Assembly (NCBI RefSeq): GCF_017571465.1
Contig: NZ_JAGETV010000005.1
Span: forward strand, 62,001 to 126,000
DNA length: 64,000 bases
Source of the DNA: Thiomicrorhabdus marina
GTDB lineage: Bacteria; Pseudomonadota; Gammaproteobacteria; Thiomicrospirales; Thiomicrospiraceae
Direction: 5' to 3'
The translations under genes were made by a program, and so were the position numbers. Under the pieces are notes generated by a model. That model saw nothing but the letters and a program-made list of their open reading frames with translations, did no database searches and was not told where the DNA came from. Shown in pieces: positions 25,674-34,634 of this stretch; position 1 is the stretch's first letter, and each line of letters starts with the position of its first letter.

Positions 25674-26618
25674 TTAACTTAATAGTATGGCTATCAGCGC
25701 ACTAATAGCGAGTAATAGGGTATCAATTTGATTGCGTTTGCTGAGAGCGCAAGTGATATTCAGCGTTGTGATTTCGCTTTTATCTTGTGGTCGGCCGAAA
25801 TAGGCTTTCTGTTTCAATTCACCAAAATATATGGTCGGCCCGCCAAGGCGACAATGACAAGCTAGGGCCATAGCGGTAATCGGGTGCCCGGCATTCGGGC
25901 TGGGGTGTAAACGACCGCTTTGATAAAACTGCCAGAAACGCCACTGTTTAAAAACGAGCATAATCATAACAGCGGTTAAGCGCGCCGGAATCCAATTGGC
26001 AACATCATCTAGCTTAGCGGAAACCTTGCCGTATTTTTCATATTTTTCGGTACGGTAGCCGACCATTGAATCTAGGGTATTAATCGCTTTATAGAGTAGC
26101 AAACCCGGTAGGCCGAGAATCAGCAGATACAGCCAAGGGGCAATAACTGCATCACTCAGGTTTTCCGCATAGGTTTCCACGGCTGCTTTATAAGCATCGT
26201 TTTTGGTCATTTGTTGGCTATCGCGGCTGACAAGGTATTTAACCGCCTGCTGCGGGTTATCGGCTTGCGCCACAGCTTGAACTGAATCGAATAACATTCG
26301 ATGCGCCAAAAGTGTTGATGCCAATAGCATTATGATCGGCAAACTCAGCCAAAGTGGCAGAAAACTTAACGCCCAAACAATAAATATTGCCGAACCTGCG
26401 CTCAGAAAAATGGTCGAGAGCCATAGCCAAAGTCCCCGCAAAACCGAATCTCGGTAGGCGTTGTGATTGAATAGCGTAATCCATTGACCGATTAATACCA
26501 CTGGATGCCGGCGATTGAGGAATTCACCGAACAGTCGGTCAATGATTACCGCGCCAATGGCAATCAGGCTGTTAAAGATGAACCAATCAGTAATGGAAAA
26601 TTCAGCTAGCATTTTCAA
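25674..26618 (-). CDS. cbiB: adenosylcobinamide-phosphate synthase CbiB
   Basis: Inner-membrane enzyme that attaches (R)-1-amino-2-propanol O-2-phosphate to adenosylcobyric acid. 314 residues with several hydrophobic helices. Blocks DRLFGEFLNRRHPVVLIGQ near residues 27-45, VETYAENLSDAVIAPWLYLLILG, and NAGHPITAMALACHCRLGGPTIYFGEL are signature CbiB/CobD sequences. It overlaps the upstream decarboxylase gene by 17 bases and lies 4 bases before btuF. Confidence 0.95.
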   Translation of the reverse strand: MKMLAEFSITDWFIFNSLIAIGAVIIDRLFGEFLNRRHPVVLIGQWITLFNHNAYRDSVLRGLWLWLSTIFLSAGSAIFIVWALSFLPLWLSLPIIMLLASTLLAHRMLFDSVQAVAQADNPQQAVKYLVSRDSQQMTKNDAYKAAVETYAENLSDAVIAPWLYLLILGLPGLLLYKAINTLDSMVGYRTEKYEKYGKVSAKLDDVANWIPARLTAVMIMLVFKQWRFWQFYQSGRLHPSPNAGHPITAMALACHCRLGGPTIYFGELKQKAYFGRPQDKSEITTLNITCALSKRNQIDTLLLAISALIAILLS

Positions 26619-27696
26619 AATGGGTTGTTGGAATCTGCTGCAAGGCTTGCAGAAGTCGATGATTAGCTGATTCTAGTTTGATGCCAATACGGGCGATATT
26701 AGCATCGTAACCAAAGTTTTGGGCATTACGAATTAACATACCGTAAGCGTTTAAATGTTCCTGCACCGCGGAAATTGGCCGGTCAAATTCTACTAAAACG
26801 AAATTGACACTGCTTGGGAAAACCTCGTGAATACAGTCGAGGCGCTGTAGATTTTCGATAAATGCCGCTTTTGTTGCCAATAACCACTGCTGAGTTTTAA
26901 TGATATGGTTGTTATCTTGCAGGGCTTGCTGTAACCATAAACGATCAATAGTCGACAGGCTCCAAGTTTGTGGAATTAAATCCGTAACCTTGCGATTGGA
27001 GCTAAACAGAGCGCCGATTCTTATGCCGGGGCAGGCATAGAATTTGGTTAGTGACTGCAAAATAATTAAGTGCGGAAAAGCGGTTAACAGTTGGCGGGCG
27101 CTAAATTTCTTTTCTAAAGAGATAAACGGTAAGAAAGATTCATCCACTAAAAGCCAGATTGCGTGTCGTTGGCAATATTCACATAAAGGCAGTAACTGCT
27201 GCACCGAATAATAGTGACCGTCCGGCGTGCTTGGATTAACCACTACAATGATTGAATTGGCGGTTAGCTTTTGCGCTTGCTGTAGCCAAGTTTGCGGTGC
27301 GCCACGAAATTCACGGACATCATTACAGTAAGCTTGTGCAGCTTTTTGGTATTCGCTGTAAATTGGCGTAAAGAGTCGGGTCTCTGGAGGCTTTATGGAG
27401 GCAAATAGTTGCTGTATTGCTTGGCTGATACCGTTGCAAAGAGTGATGTTATCTTCTTTGATAGAAAAGGTTTCGGCAAGCAGAGGATGCAGTAACGAGC
27501 GGCTATGACTATCGAACTCTTGCGGATAGTGGATGATTTGCGTTTTAGCGTCATTACAAAGCTGTAGCCAGTCGATTTGTGGACTAAGCGGATTAATGCT
27601 TGCCGAGAAGTCTAGGACTTCGGCAAGCGCTAAATTATGCTGTTCGGCAAAACCCAACGCTTGCCCGCCATGCATATGACCATTACGGCGCGACAT
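26602..27696 (-). CDS. cobD: L-threonine-O-3-phosphate decarboxylase
   Basis: PLP enzyme that makes (R)-1-amino-2-propanol phosphate for the corrin side chain. 364 residues of the fold-type I class II aminotransferase family. N-terminal HMHGGQALGFAEQHN and DFSASINPLSP are typical of CobD; the PLP Lys lies in QSLTKFYACPGIRIG near residue 216, and VVNPSTPDGHYY fits the PLP pocket. A histidinol-phosphate aminotransferase is the main confusable relative, but the cob genes on both sides settle it. Confidence 0.92.
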   Translation of the reverse strand: MSRRNGHMHGGQALGFAEQHNLALAEVLDFSASINPLSPQIDWLQLCNDAKTQIIHYPQEFDSHSRSLLHPLLAETFSIKEDNITLCNGISQAIQQLFASIKPPETRLFTPIYSEYQKAAQAYCNDVREFRGAPQTWLQQAQKLTANSIIVVVNPSTPDGHYYSVQQLLPLCEYCQRHAIWLLVDESFLPFISLEKKFSARQLLTAFPHLIILQSLTKFYACPGIRIGALFSSNRKVTDLIPQTWSLSTIDRLWLQQALQDNNHIIKTQQWLLATKAAFIENLQRLDCIHEVFPSSVNFVLVEFDRPISAVQEHLNAYGMLIRNAQNFGYDANIARIGIKLESANHRLLQALQQIPTTHFENAS

Positions 27697-28332
27697 TTAA
27701 TAATCAATGCCTTTCTGAGCCTTGATCCCGTTTTTGTAGGCGTGTTTTTCGTCTTTGATTTCTGATACGGTATCCGCCAATTCCCGAAGGTCGGCAATAG
27801 CTGAACGACCGGTGACTACCACATGCTGCATTTCCGGACGTTCGGAAAGGGTGTTCAAAACCACGTCTTTATCCAGATAGTCATAGCTGAGTAAATAGGT
27901 CAATTCGTCAAGAATGACTAAGTCAAAACTTGGGTCCTTCAGCATTTTTGTAGCGACTGCCCAACCGCGTTCGGAGGTGGCAATATCGCCAGTACGATCC
28001 TGAGTATCCCAAGTAAAGCCATCACCTAAAACATGCCATTCGCAATTGTCCTGCTGACCGAAAAAGGCCTCTTCACCGGTATCAGTTCGGCTTTTAATAA
28101 ACTGGCATACGCCAACTTTTTTGCCGTGGCCGAGCGCACGGCCAATCATGCCGAAAGCAGAGGTTGATTTTCCTTTGCCGTTGCCGGTAATCACCAATAA
28201 CAGACCTTTTTCGGTATCGGCACGAGCAATGGCGGCATCAATTTGCGCCTTTTTACGCTCCATGCGTACCTTGTGATAATGCTCGCGTTTTTGTTCTTGG
28301 CTCATATCGCTTAGATTCACTTTATCGCTCAC
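27697..28332 (-). CDS. cobO: cob(I)yrinic acid a,c-diamide adenosyltransferase
   Basis: Transfers the adenosyl group from ATP to Co(I) corrinoids (BtuR/CobO/CobA type). 211 residues with the reversed P-loop ITGNGKGKSTSAFGM near residues 49-63, the CQFIKSRTDTGEEAFF block, and LVILDELTYLLSYDYLD. The basic N-terminal helix (HYHKVRMERKKAQIDAA) is also typical. It abuts cobD with no gap and follows mscS by 9 bases. Confidence 0.95.
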   Translation of the reverse strand: MSDKVNLSDMSQEQKREHYHKVRMERKKAQIDAAIARADTEKGLLLVITGNGKGKSTSAFGMIGRALGHGKKVGVCQFIKSRTDTGEEAFFGQQDNCEWHVLGDGFTWDTQDRTGDIATSERGWAVATKMLKDPSFDLVILDELTYLLSYDYLDKDVVLNTLSERPEMQHVVVTGRSAIADLRELADTVSEIKDEKHAYKNGIKAQKGIDY

Positions 28333-28341
28333 AAATCTTCC

Positions 28342-29508
28342 TTATTTATTCTCGTCTATGATCGGCTGCGTATTCTGAATGCCGTGGGCGGCAATCTTAG
28401 CTGCATGACCATGTTCCATACCGTCCGGCATCGATTTAATATAGACGTCGTGCTGGCTGAATGGAATCTCGATATCCGCTTCTGCAAAGGCTTTGTAGAT
28501 TGCGCAGTTTAGGTTGTCGACAATACGACCGCGGAATTCTGGATTGTCAATCCAAACCAACAATTCAAAATCTAAACTTGAAGCACCAAAAGCTCGGAAA
28601 CGCGCACGCGGTTCTGGTTCATGGCAAACTTCTTCCTCGGCATAAGCGACTTTGACCAACACATCGCGAACTAAATCAATGTCCGAACCGTAGGCGACGC
28701 CGACCGGTACTCGCACTCGCGAGCGGATGTCTTTACCGGCACTTTCATTGATGATTTTGCCGTTGGCAATAATCGAGTTGGGGATGTTCACTTCCAAATC
28801 GTCACGAGTCAGGATTCGGGTCGAGCGCAATCCGATATTGGTGACCTTGCCGCGTTCTCCAGAATCAATAACGATGTAGTCACCGATTTTGTACGGTGAG
28901 TCAGCTAATATAAAGACCCCCGAAAGTAGATTGGCGACAGTGTCTTTGGCAGCGAAACCGACCGCGATACCGATAATACCGGCCGAGGCAAGCCATGCGG
29001 TCATATCAATTTCCCAGGTAACGAACAGCAGATATAAAGTGAACAGTACAATCACTACCGCTGAGGTGTTTTCTAGAAGCGGCAGAGTTTGCGGTTTGAT
29101 AATCGAGCCTTGCGCATTAATTGCTGATAGGCGTTTTAGATAGAACTGGCTGCTGCGATAGAAGAACTGACCCCACACCAAAATGTCCATGCTGCGGAAA
29201 ATGTCGTGAAGTAATGAGACGGCGCTCGTGCTTAAGCTGAAATGGTTGAGGATACTGCCGAGCGCAAACAGAATAATTGAGATACTGATCGGGAAGCGCA
29301 GAGCACGGACGATAAAATGTCCGGTTGGTTTGGCATCCGATTTAAAACGACGGCTTGCTAGATAACCTAAAAGTAGATTAGCGAATAACAGTGCGGTTAG
29401 TGCGATTAAGGTGATAACGCTGACATCAACCCATAATGAATTCTGTTCCATTAACTGTTCGGCGCGACTAATCAAAGTCTGCCATAGTGAGTTACTCGTG
29501 TCTTGCAT
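28342..29508 (-). CDS. MscS-family mechanosensitive ion channel
   Basis: 388-residue inner-membrane channel gated by membrane tension. About four or five helices lead into the pore helix; the family block ASAGIIGIAVGFAAKDTVANLLSGVFILADSPYKIGD (around residue 176-212) is unmistakable, followed by the beta domain GKVTNIGLRSTRILTRDD and the alpha/beta C-terminus. It is the second gene of the phosphatase-mscS-cobO-cobD-cbiB-btuF run, a location with no obvious functional link to B12. Confidence 0.92.
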   Translation of the reverse strand: MQDTSNSLWQTLISRAEQLMEQNSLWVDVSVITLIALTALLFANLLLGYLASRRFKSDAKPTGHFIVRALRFPISISIILFALGSILNHFSLSTSAVSLLHDIFRSMDILVWGQFFYRSSQFYLKRLSAINAQGSIIKPQTLPLLENTSAVVIVLFTLYLLFVTWEIDMTAWLASAGIIGIAVGFAAKDTVANLLSGVFILADSPYKIGDYIVIDSGERGKVTNIGLRSTRILTRDDLEVNIPNSIIANGKIINESAGKDIRSRVRVPVGVAYGSDIDLVRDVLVKVAYAEEEVCHEPEPRARFRAFGASSLDFELLVWIDNPEFRGRIVDNLNCAIYKAFAEADIEIPFSQHDVYIKSMPDGMEHGHAAKIAAHGIQNTQPIIDENK

Positions 29509-29523
29509 AGCATTTTCCCTAAT

Positions 29524-30030
29524 TTATTTATCTTGTAAAAGTTGCGCGTAATCGGCTAGGAATTGTTCTTGTAGTTCACAGACCGGAACAATATCGCCGC
29601 GCTTTTCGCGTGCTAGCTGCAAAGCGTCATTTAACTGCATACCACATTCCAGCATGACACTCACCGCTATGGTTCCGGCTCGTCCACGGCCACCATTGCA
29701 GTGCACTGCGACATGCGCACCTTCATTTAATAATTTAATCAGTTGCAAGTTAAATTGGCGGAGTTCTTTAAGCACCGGAACCCCCATATCTTTAACGGGA
29801 AAGTCAAGGTAGTTGATCCCTGCACGCTGTGCGGCATGTTTTTCGGTACCTAGTTGCAAGCGCTCAATTTCTTGGGTGCGTAACAAGTTGACAATATGAG
29901 TGATACCGGCCTTTTGGTAATAGGCCATGTCTTCAAGTAATGTTTCGCTGCGTGGACGGGGCATCATGGTTAATTGGCCTAAACCAATCGATGTAATAGG
30001 GAAGATTGGCGGAGTTTTGTTAGGTTGCAT
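29524..30030 (-). CDS. dual-specificity/tyrosine phosphatase family protein
   Basis: 168 residues. The P-loop is VHCNGGRGRAGT with Cys and Arg in the CX5R arrangement of the protein tyrosine phosphatase superfamily, with an upstream general-acid candidate in LDFPVKDMGVP. The arrangement resembles the CDKN3/KAP-like group of small bacterial phosphatases. Substrate unknown. It is the first gene of the minus-strand unit and is divergent from dabB across a 489-base intergenic region. Confidence 0.82.
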   Translation of the reverse strand: MQPNKTPPIFPITSIGLGQLTMMPRPRSETLLEDMAYYQKAGITHIVNLLRTQEIERLQLGTEKHAAQRAGINYLDFPVKDMGVPVLKELRQFNLQLIKLLNEGAHVAVHCNGGRGRAGTIAVSVMLECGMQLNDALQLAREKRGDIVPVCELQEQFLADYAQLLQDK

Positions 30031-30220
30031 CTTAATAAAATTGTTATGAGTTGAGGGTATTAAAAAAGATTTTAGCCGATTGACAAAGCTATTGAGGATG
30101 ATTTTCGCCTCTAGTAATCAGGTGCTCTGGGCATAGTAATTCACAAAAATTGTGGATAACTTAAGGATAATCGGTTGTAAAACTCTGTAACTAGATGAAA
30201 TTACTTACAGTTTTCCTGTT

Positions 30221-30289
30221 TTGCTTAAAAATTAAGCAATTGTTTAGCATAAACAGTTAGTTAACTTTAGGATGACAACTTAAAGTTGT
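30221..30289. promoter_or_regulatory. cluster of palindromes upstream of dabB
   Basis: Four short palindromes lie within 69 bases: TTGCTTAAAAATTAAGCAA (30221-30239), TGTTTAGCATAAACA (30241-30255), AGTTAACT (30259-30266) and ACAACTTAAAGTTGT (30275-30289). They lie about 230-300 bases ahead of dabB in the divergent region. AT-rich dyads of this type suit LysR- or MarR-class dimers, but no regulator gene is next to them. Confidence 0.5.
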
Positions 30290-30385
30290 TCTTATAGTTT
30301 AATTTCAATTTTATGACAAGAAAATATCAAAACTCTCTATGGGTTGGCTAGAAAGCTTCAATAAGACCTATTTTTATTACGTGGT

Positions 30386-30391
30386 TATAAT
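30386..30391 (+). promoter_or_regulatory. dabB: possible -10 box of dabBA
   Basis: A perfect TATAAT, 128 bases before the dabB start. No convincing -35 lies 16-18 bases upstream, so an activator-dependent promoter is the most likely reading. A leader hairpin CCGAC...GTCGG (30450-30467) lies between it and the ribosome site AAGGAG. Confidence 0.35.
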
Positions 30392-30519
30392 GCCAGCAAG
30401 TAAATTTTAATTTTACAAATTCCGATAACCGTTATTGGAAACAACCTAACCGACGTTCGCCTGTCGGAATCAATCTAATTCAAACTAGGGTTTGAAGGAA
30501 AGAAAGGAGAAGAGGCGTT

Positions 30520-32076
30520 ATGACTAGTGCATGGATTGGATCCCTATTGTTATTGGCAATACCGGGATTATTTTTTGTAACTTCGTGGGCGCATGAAAGA
30601 CGCGCCAACTGGAATGTGACCATGGCGGTCGCATTAATCGGCTTAGTGATTAGTGCATCATCCGGTTTTTTAGCGATTGCCGGCATTGTTGAGTTCGGGC
30701 ATGGTTTTAGCTGGGTTACCCACGAGCCGGTCAGTCTAGTGATGCTGAGTTTAATCAGTTTCATCGCCTATATTAATGTGCGTTATTCACGTGCTTATAT
30801 GGCCGGTAACCGAGAAGAAGAGAAACGTTATATCCGCTGGCTTTCAATTACCCTTGGTTTTGTGACCTTGGTGGTGGTGTCGAATCACATGATGATGATG
30901 TTGGTTGCCTGGATTGGGATTTCGGTTGCGTTGCATCAGTTATTGATTTTCTACCCGGAACGTCAACGTGCGGTGCTAGCGGCACACAAGAAATATATCT
31001 TTGCACGTATTGCTGAAATCTGCCTGTTTGGCGGGGTGATGATTTTGTATTACCAGCACGATACTTGGTTGATTTCCGACATCTATGCGAACTTGAGTCA
31101 AGCAGAAACTTTGACCTATGCCGATCAAATTGCCGCATTATTCTTAGCGGCAGCGGCTTTGGTTAAGTGTGCGCAATTACCGTTACACGGCTGGTTGATT
31201 CAGGTAGTTGAAGCGCCGACTCCGGTTTCTGCATTGTTGCACGCCGGCATTATCAACTTGGGTGGTTTCTTGATGATTGTGTTTGCACCTTTATTGATTC
31301 TATCGAGCGCTGCGCAGTGGTTGCTATTGATTATCGGTGGCTTGACTACGGTATTGGCGGCGTTGGTGATGATGACACGAGCCACGGTCAAAGTGCGCCT
31401 GGCATGGTCGACCATGTCGCAAATGGGCTTGATGCTAGTGGAATGTGCGCTCGGTCTATTTGAATTGGCATTACTGCACTTGATTGCGCACTCATGCTAC
31501 AAAGCGTATGCCTTCCTAAACTCGGGTACCGAGGTGGAATCAACCATGAAAAAACGTCTATCGAAATCGGTACCGCCAACGCGTGCCGACTGGTGGATGG
31601 GGGCGATTTTAGCCGGCGCTTTGGTTATCGCCTTAATCGTTGTCGCACAGTTGCCGGCGCCATATAGTCCATGGATTCTATTGGCGATTGCTTTGACACT
31701 ATTGATTGCCGAGCGTCGTGGGCGCCTAAGCACCGCATCGGTTTTCTCGATGGTTGGATTAGCGGCAATTCTACTGGCGGCTTACACACTACAGAAAATG
31801 GGCATCCACTTTATTGTTGAGCCGAAAGCAACCACCGTTGGTATGGCGGGTGATATTTGGATGGGCGTCTTGTTTATTGCGTTCTTTGCCGGTTACATCC
31901 TGCTGCGTTATCACCGAGATAATCCGGCGATGGTGTCGGTATGGCGCTCTTTCTATGCAGGATTCTATCTGGATGAATTTGTGACTCGCTTAAACCTACG
32001 TCTATACCCGACGCGTTTACCGGTTCGCTTTAAACCGAAACACTTGAAGATTCCAAAAGAGGAGTTGTTCAAATGA
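30520..32076 (+). CDS. dabB: DabB, membrane subunit of DAB inorganic carbon transporter
   Basis: 518-residue polytopic protein of the NuoL/Mrp antiporter family that forms the membrane half of the DabAB complex, which accumulates dissolved inorganic carbon driven by an ion gradient. About 13 helices. Antiporter-family residues are visible in ALVKCAQLPLHGWLIQVVEAPTPVSALLHAGIINLGG (around residue 208-244), including the conserved Lys and His. AAGGAG stands 8-13 bases before the ATG. Its stop overlaps the dabA start as ATGA, so the two are coupled. On its own it could be a NADH dehydrogenase-like subunit; dabA next door decides. Confidence 0.95.
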   Translation: MTSAWIGSLLLLAIPGLFFVTSWAHERRANWNVTMAVALIGLVISASSGFLAIAGIVEFGHGFSWVTHEPVSLVMLSLISFIAYINVRYSRAYMAGNREEEKRYIRWLSITLGFVTLVVVSNHMMMMLVAWIGISVALHQLLIFYPERQRAVLAAHKKYIFARIAEICLFGGVMILYYQHDTWLISDIYANLSQAETLTYADQIAALFLAAAALVKCAQLPLHGWLIQVVEAPTPVSALLHAGIINLGGFLMIVFAPLLILSSAAQWLLLIIGGLTTVLAALVMMTRATVKVRLAWSTMSQMGLMLVECALGLFELALLHLIAHSCYKAYAFLNSGTEVESTMKKRLSKSVPPTRADWWMGAILAGALVIALIVVAQLPAPYSPWILLAIALTLLIAERRGRLSTASVFSMVGLAAILLAAYTLQKMGIHFIVEPKATTVGMAGDIWMGVLFIAFFAGYILLRYHRDNPAMVSVWRSFYAGFYLDEFVTRLNLRLYPTRLPVRFKPKHLKIPKEELFK

Positions 32077-34574
32077 TTAAGAATCAGAACACGATGCCGA
32101 ATGCACAGGCACTTTCGCCAAGTTTGAATGAAACGCAACGCGAATTGATCTATGAAGCGTGCGGACGTATCGCACCGACTTGGCCGCTAGACGAGCTGAT
32201 CGCGGTAAATCCATGGTGGGAAATGCGTCAGCAGAATATTGCCGACGTTTCTGCAAAACTGGAAGCACTAGGGCAAGCATACTGCTTAATGCCGAAAACC
32301 TATTTCCAAAATGTATGGTTGGAAGAAATCCAACCAGTGCATCTGGAGCAGGCAAAAGCCGAGTTTGGTCATGATGAACTGACCGTGGCGCAATTGGAGC
32401 GCTATCTGGTTGAAGATGACGACTATACCCATTGGCACAATGTCAGTGACTTTGTCGACGGTGGACGTGATCGTAAATACAAAATGGCGTGGCGTGATGA
32501 GATTACTCATCAGATTTCACAGTTCTGTGCCGACTACTTCCGCCAGCGTCCGCAAGGCGTTAAGTATGACGAGTATTACAAAGGTCTGTATCAAGCTTGG
32601 CTAGATACTACCCGTCACGACCACGGGATTGAAATTCTGATGGCCGAAGACGGCTTGACTGAAATGTTTGAAGACTTGCCGGAAAATGCCGAAGATCTGT
32701 TGGCTGAAGCCATCGCAACGCTTGGTGTCGTCGATAAGCAGTTGGCGGATTATTCGCATGCTCTGTTATTGGATGTGAACGGTTGGGCCTCATGGGTTTC
32801 TTATCTGCGTTGGCAAGACCGTTTAAACAACTGCGAAAACCATTTGATGTTGGATTTCTTGGCAATTCGTTTTGCTTGGGAATTGGTTCTTTGGCGTCAT
32901 CAACGCAACACTGACCGTTCGGTTTTCAATGAATTGAAAGTGATGTGGCGCACTCAGTTGGCGATGCTACCGAAATTGATTTCGGCGCACAAAGAAACCC
33001 AGCAAAAAGCGTGGGTTTGGCAGCGTGCGGCAGAAATTGCTTATCAATCGCATCTGCATGAACGTCTGCGTTTTGCCAGCACTACTTTGCATCAGGGTGA
33101 TGATGAAGTCGACGGTGAAATCAAACGTGCTGAAGATCCGGCAACGGCAGCGCCATTGGTGCAAGCGGCTTTCTGTATCGATGTCCGTTCAGAAGTGTAT
33201 CGCCGAGCGTTAGAAGCGCAGCACCCGCGTATTCAAACACTTGGTTTTGCCGGTTTCTTCGGATTACCGATTGAATATCAGCCAGTTGGTACCGAAGTAT
33301 CTCGTCCGCAATTGCCGGGACTTTTGAAGTCGGCAATCAAGGTAACGCCTTTAACCGGTAAGGAGAAACTGACAAAAACTGCCGGTAAGTTGAATATGAA
33401 GGCGCGTTGGGCAGAGTGGGGCTATGCGCCGCCGGCAACCTTCTCGATGGTTGAAGCGACCGGTGTGATGTACGCTTGGAAACTACTGAAAAACAGTGTT
33501 TTTCCGGACGATCATCATCACCCAGTTAACGACTTACCGCTTACCGAACAGTTTGAATTGACCGAAGCCAATCAGCCGTTGACAGTGGAACGTAAGGTCG
33601 AACTGGCGGCAACCATTCTACATGCGATGGGTTTGGACAAAGACCTAGCGCCAAAAGTGTTGTTAGTGGGGCATGGTTCAAGTTCGTGCAATAACCCACA
33701 TGCCGCTGGTTTGGATTGCGGTGCTTGCGGTGGACAGACCGGTGAGGTAAATGTTCGCGTATTGGCGCATCTGTTGAACCTTCCAGAAGTCCGTGCAGGG
33801 CTTGCGGAAAAAGGTATTGAAGTGCCAGAAGAAACTGTGTTTATCGCAGCGATGCACAACACTACCACCGATGAAGTGAAGTTCTATGGCGAAGGTCCTG
33901 ATACTACGTTGCGCATCTGGTTCGATCAAGCTTCGGACTTGTGTCGTCAAGAGCGTGCGACCCGTTTAGGTTTGACGCATTTGGACGGCAAGGCTTTGCA
34001 TTCGTCGATTAAACGTCGTGGTAAGGACTGGTCGCAAGTGCGTCCGGAATGGGGCTTGTCGAACAACGCGGCATTTATCGTGGCTCCGCGTTGGCGGACT
34101 CGTAGCGTTGATTTTGACGGCCGTGCATTCCTGCATGATTATGATCACTTTGAAGATCAAGATCGAAGCCTACTGACGTTGATTATGACCGCGCCGATGG
34201 TGGTTGCTAACTGGATCAATCTGCAATATTACGCTTCGGCGTGTGACAACCACGTTTACGGTAGCGGTAATAAAGTTCTACACAATGTGGTCGAAGGCGG
34301 CGTTGGTGTATTTGAAGGAAACGGCGGCGACCTGCGTATCGGTCTGCCGATGCAATCTCTGCATAACGGCGAAGATTGGATGCACGAACCACTGCGTTTG
34401 AATGTCTATATCGACGCACCGCGTGAAGCGATTGAAGGCATTGCTGCCCAACATGATGTGGTACGTGACTTGATCGATAATGACTGGTTATATATCTATC
34501 GTTGGGGGCGTAAAGGCACTATTGAACGTTTCTATCAACGACAGTGGATTCCAGCGAAAAAACCGATTAGTTAA
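32073..34574 (+). CDS. dabA: DabA, carbonic anhydrase-like subunit of DAB transporter (DUF2309)
   Basis: 833-residue cytoplasmic subunit (UPF0753/DUF2309) bound to DabB. Together they are proposed to hydrate CO2 vectorially to bicarbonate. The beta-carbonic-anhydrase-like zinc site is intact: Cys368 and Asp370 in AAFCIDVRSE, His534 in LLVGHGSSSC, and Cys549 in AAGLDCGACGG. The H-to-C spacing of 15 matches the Halothiobacillus protein. The ATG overlaps the dabB stop by 4 bases. Length is within the family range. It is the last gene of the unit, before a strong terminator. Confidence 0.96.
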   Translation: MIKNQNTMPNAQALSPSLNETQRELIYEACGRIAPTWPLDELIAVNPWWEMRQQNIADVSAKLEALGQAYCLMPKTYFQNVWLEEIQPVHLEQAKAEFGHDELTVAQLERYLVEDDDYTHWHNVSDFVDGGRDRKYKMAWRDEITHQISQFCADYFRQRPQGVKYDEYYKGLYQAWLDTTRHDHGIEILMAEDGLTEMFEDLPENAEDLLAEAIATLGVVDKQLADYSHALLLDVNGWASWVSYLRWQDRLNNCENHLMLDFLAIRFAWELVLWRHQRNTDRSVFNELKVMWRTQLAMLPKLISAHKETQQKAWVWQRAAEIAYQSHLHERLRFASTTLHQGDDEVDGEIKRAEDPATAAPLVQAAFCIDVRSEVYRRALEAQHPRIQTLGFAGFFGLPIEYQPVGTEVSRPQLPGLLKSAIKVTPLTGKEKLTKTAGKLNMKARWAEWGYAPPATFSMVEATGVMYAWKLLKNSVFPDDHHHPVNDLPLTEQFELTEANQPLTVERKVELAATILHAMGLDKDLAPKVLLVGHGSSSCNNPHAAGLDCGACGGQTGEVNVRVLAHLLNLPEVRAGLAEKGIEVPEETVFIAAMHNTTTDEVKFYGEGPDTTLRIWFDQASDLCRQERATRLGLTHLDGKALHSSIKRRGKDWSQVRPEWGLSNNAAFIVAPRWRTRSVDFDGRAFLHDYDHFEDQDRSLLTLIMTAPMVVANWINLQYYASACDNHVYGSGNKVLHNVVEGGVGVFEGNGGDLRIGLPMQSLHNGEDWMHEPLRLNVYIDAPREAIEGIAAQHDVVRDLIDNDWLYIYRWGRKGTIERFYQRQWIPAKKPIS

Positions 34575-34597
34575 TCTGCTATTAAGCCTTAAAAATA

Positions 34598-34634
34598 AAC
34601 CAGTTCAGATTTTTGAACTGGTTTTTTTATTTTT
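34598..34634. terminator. bidirectional terminator between dabA and cobQ
   Basis: AACCAGTTCA (34598-34607) pairs perfectly with TGAACTGGTT (34614-34623), followed by TTTTTATTTTTT. It ends the dab transcript and, read on the other strand, lies right at the cobQ stop, so it may end both. Confidence 0.85.

Noticed and set aside
32077-33950. Minus-strand frames of 64-98 aa within dabA
   Set aside because: Antisense shadows of a long, well-conserved gene.
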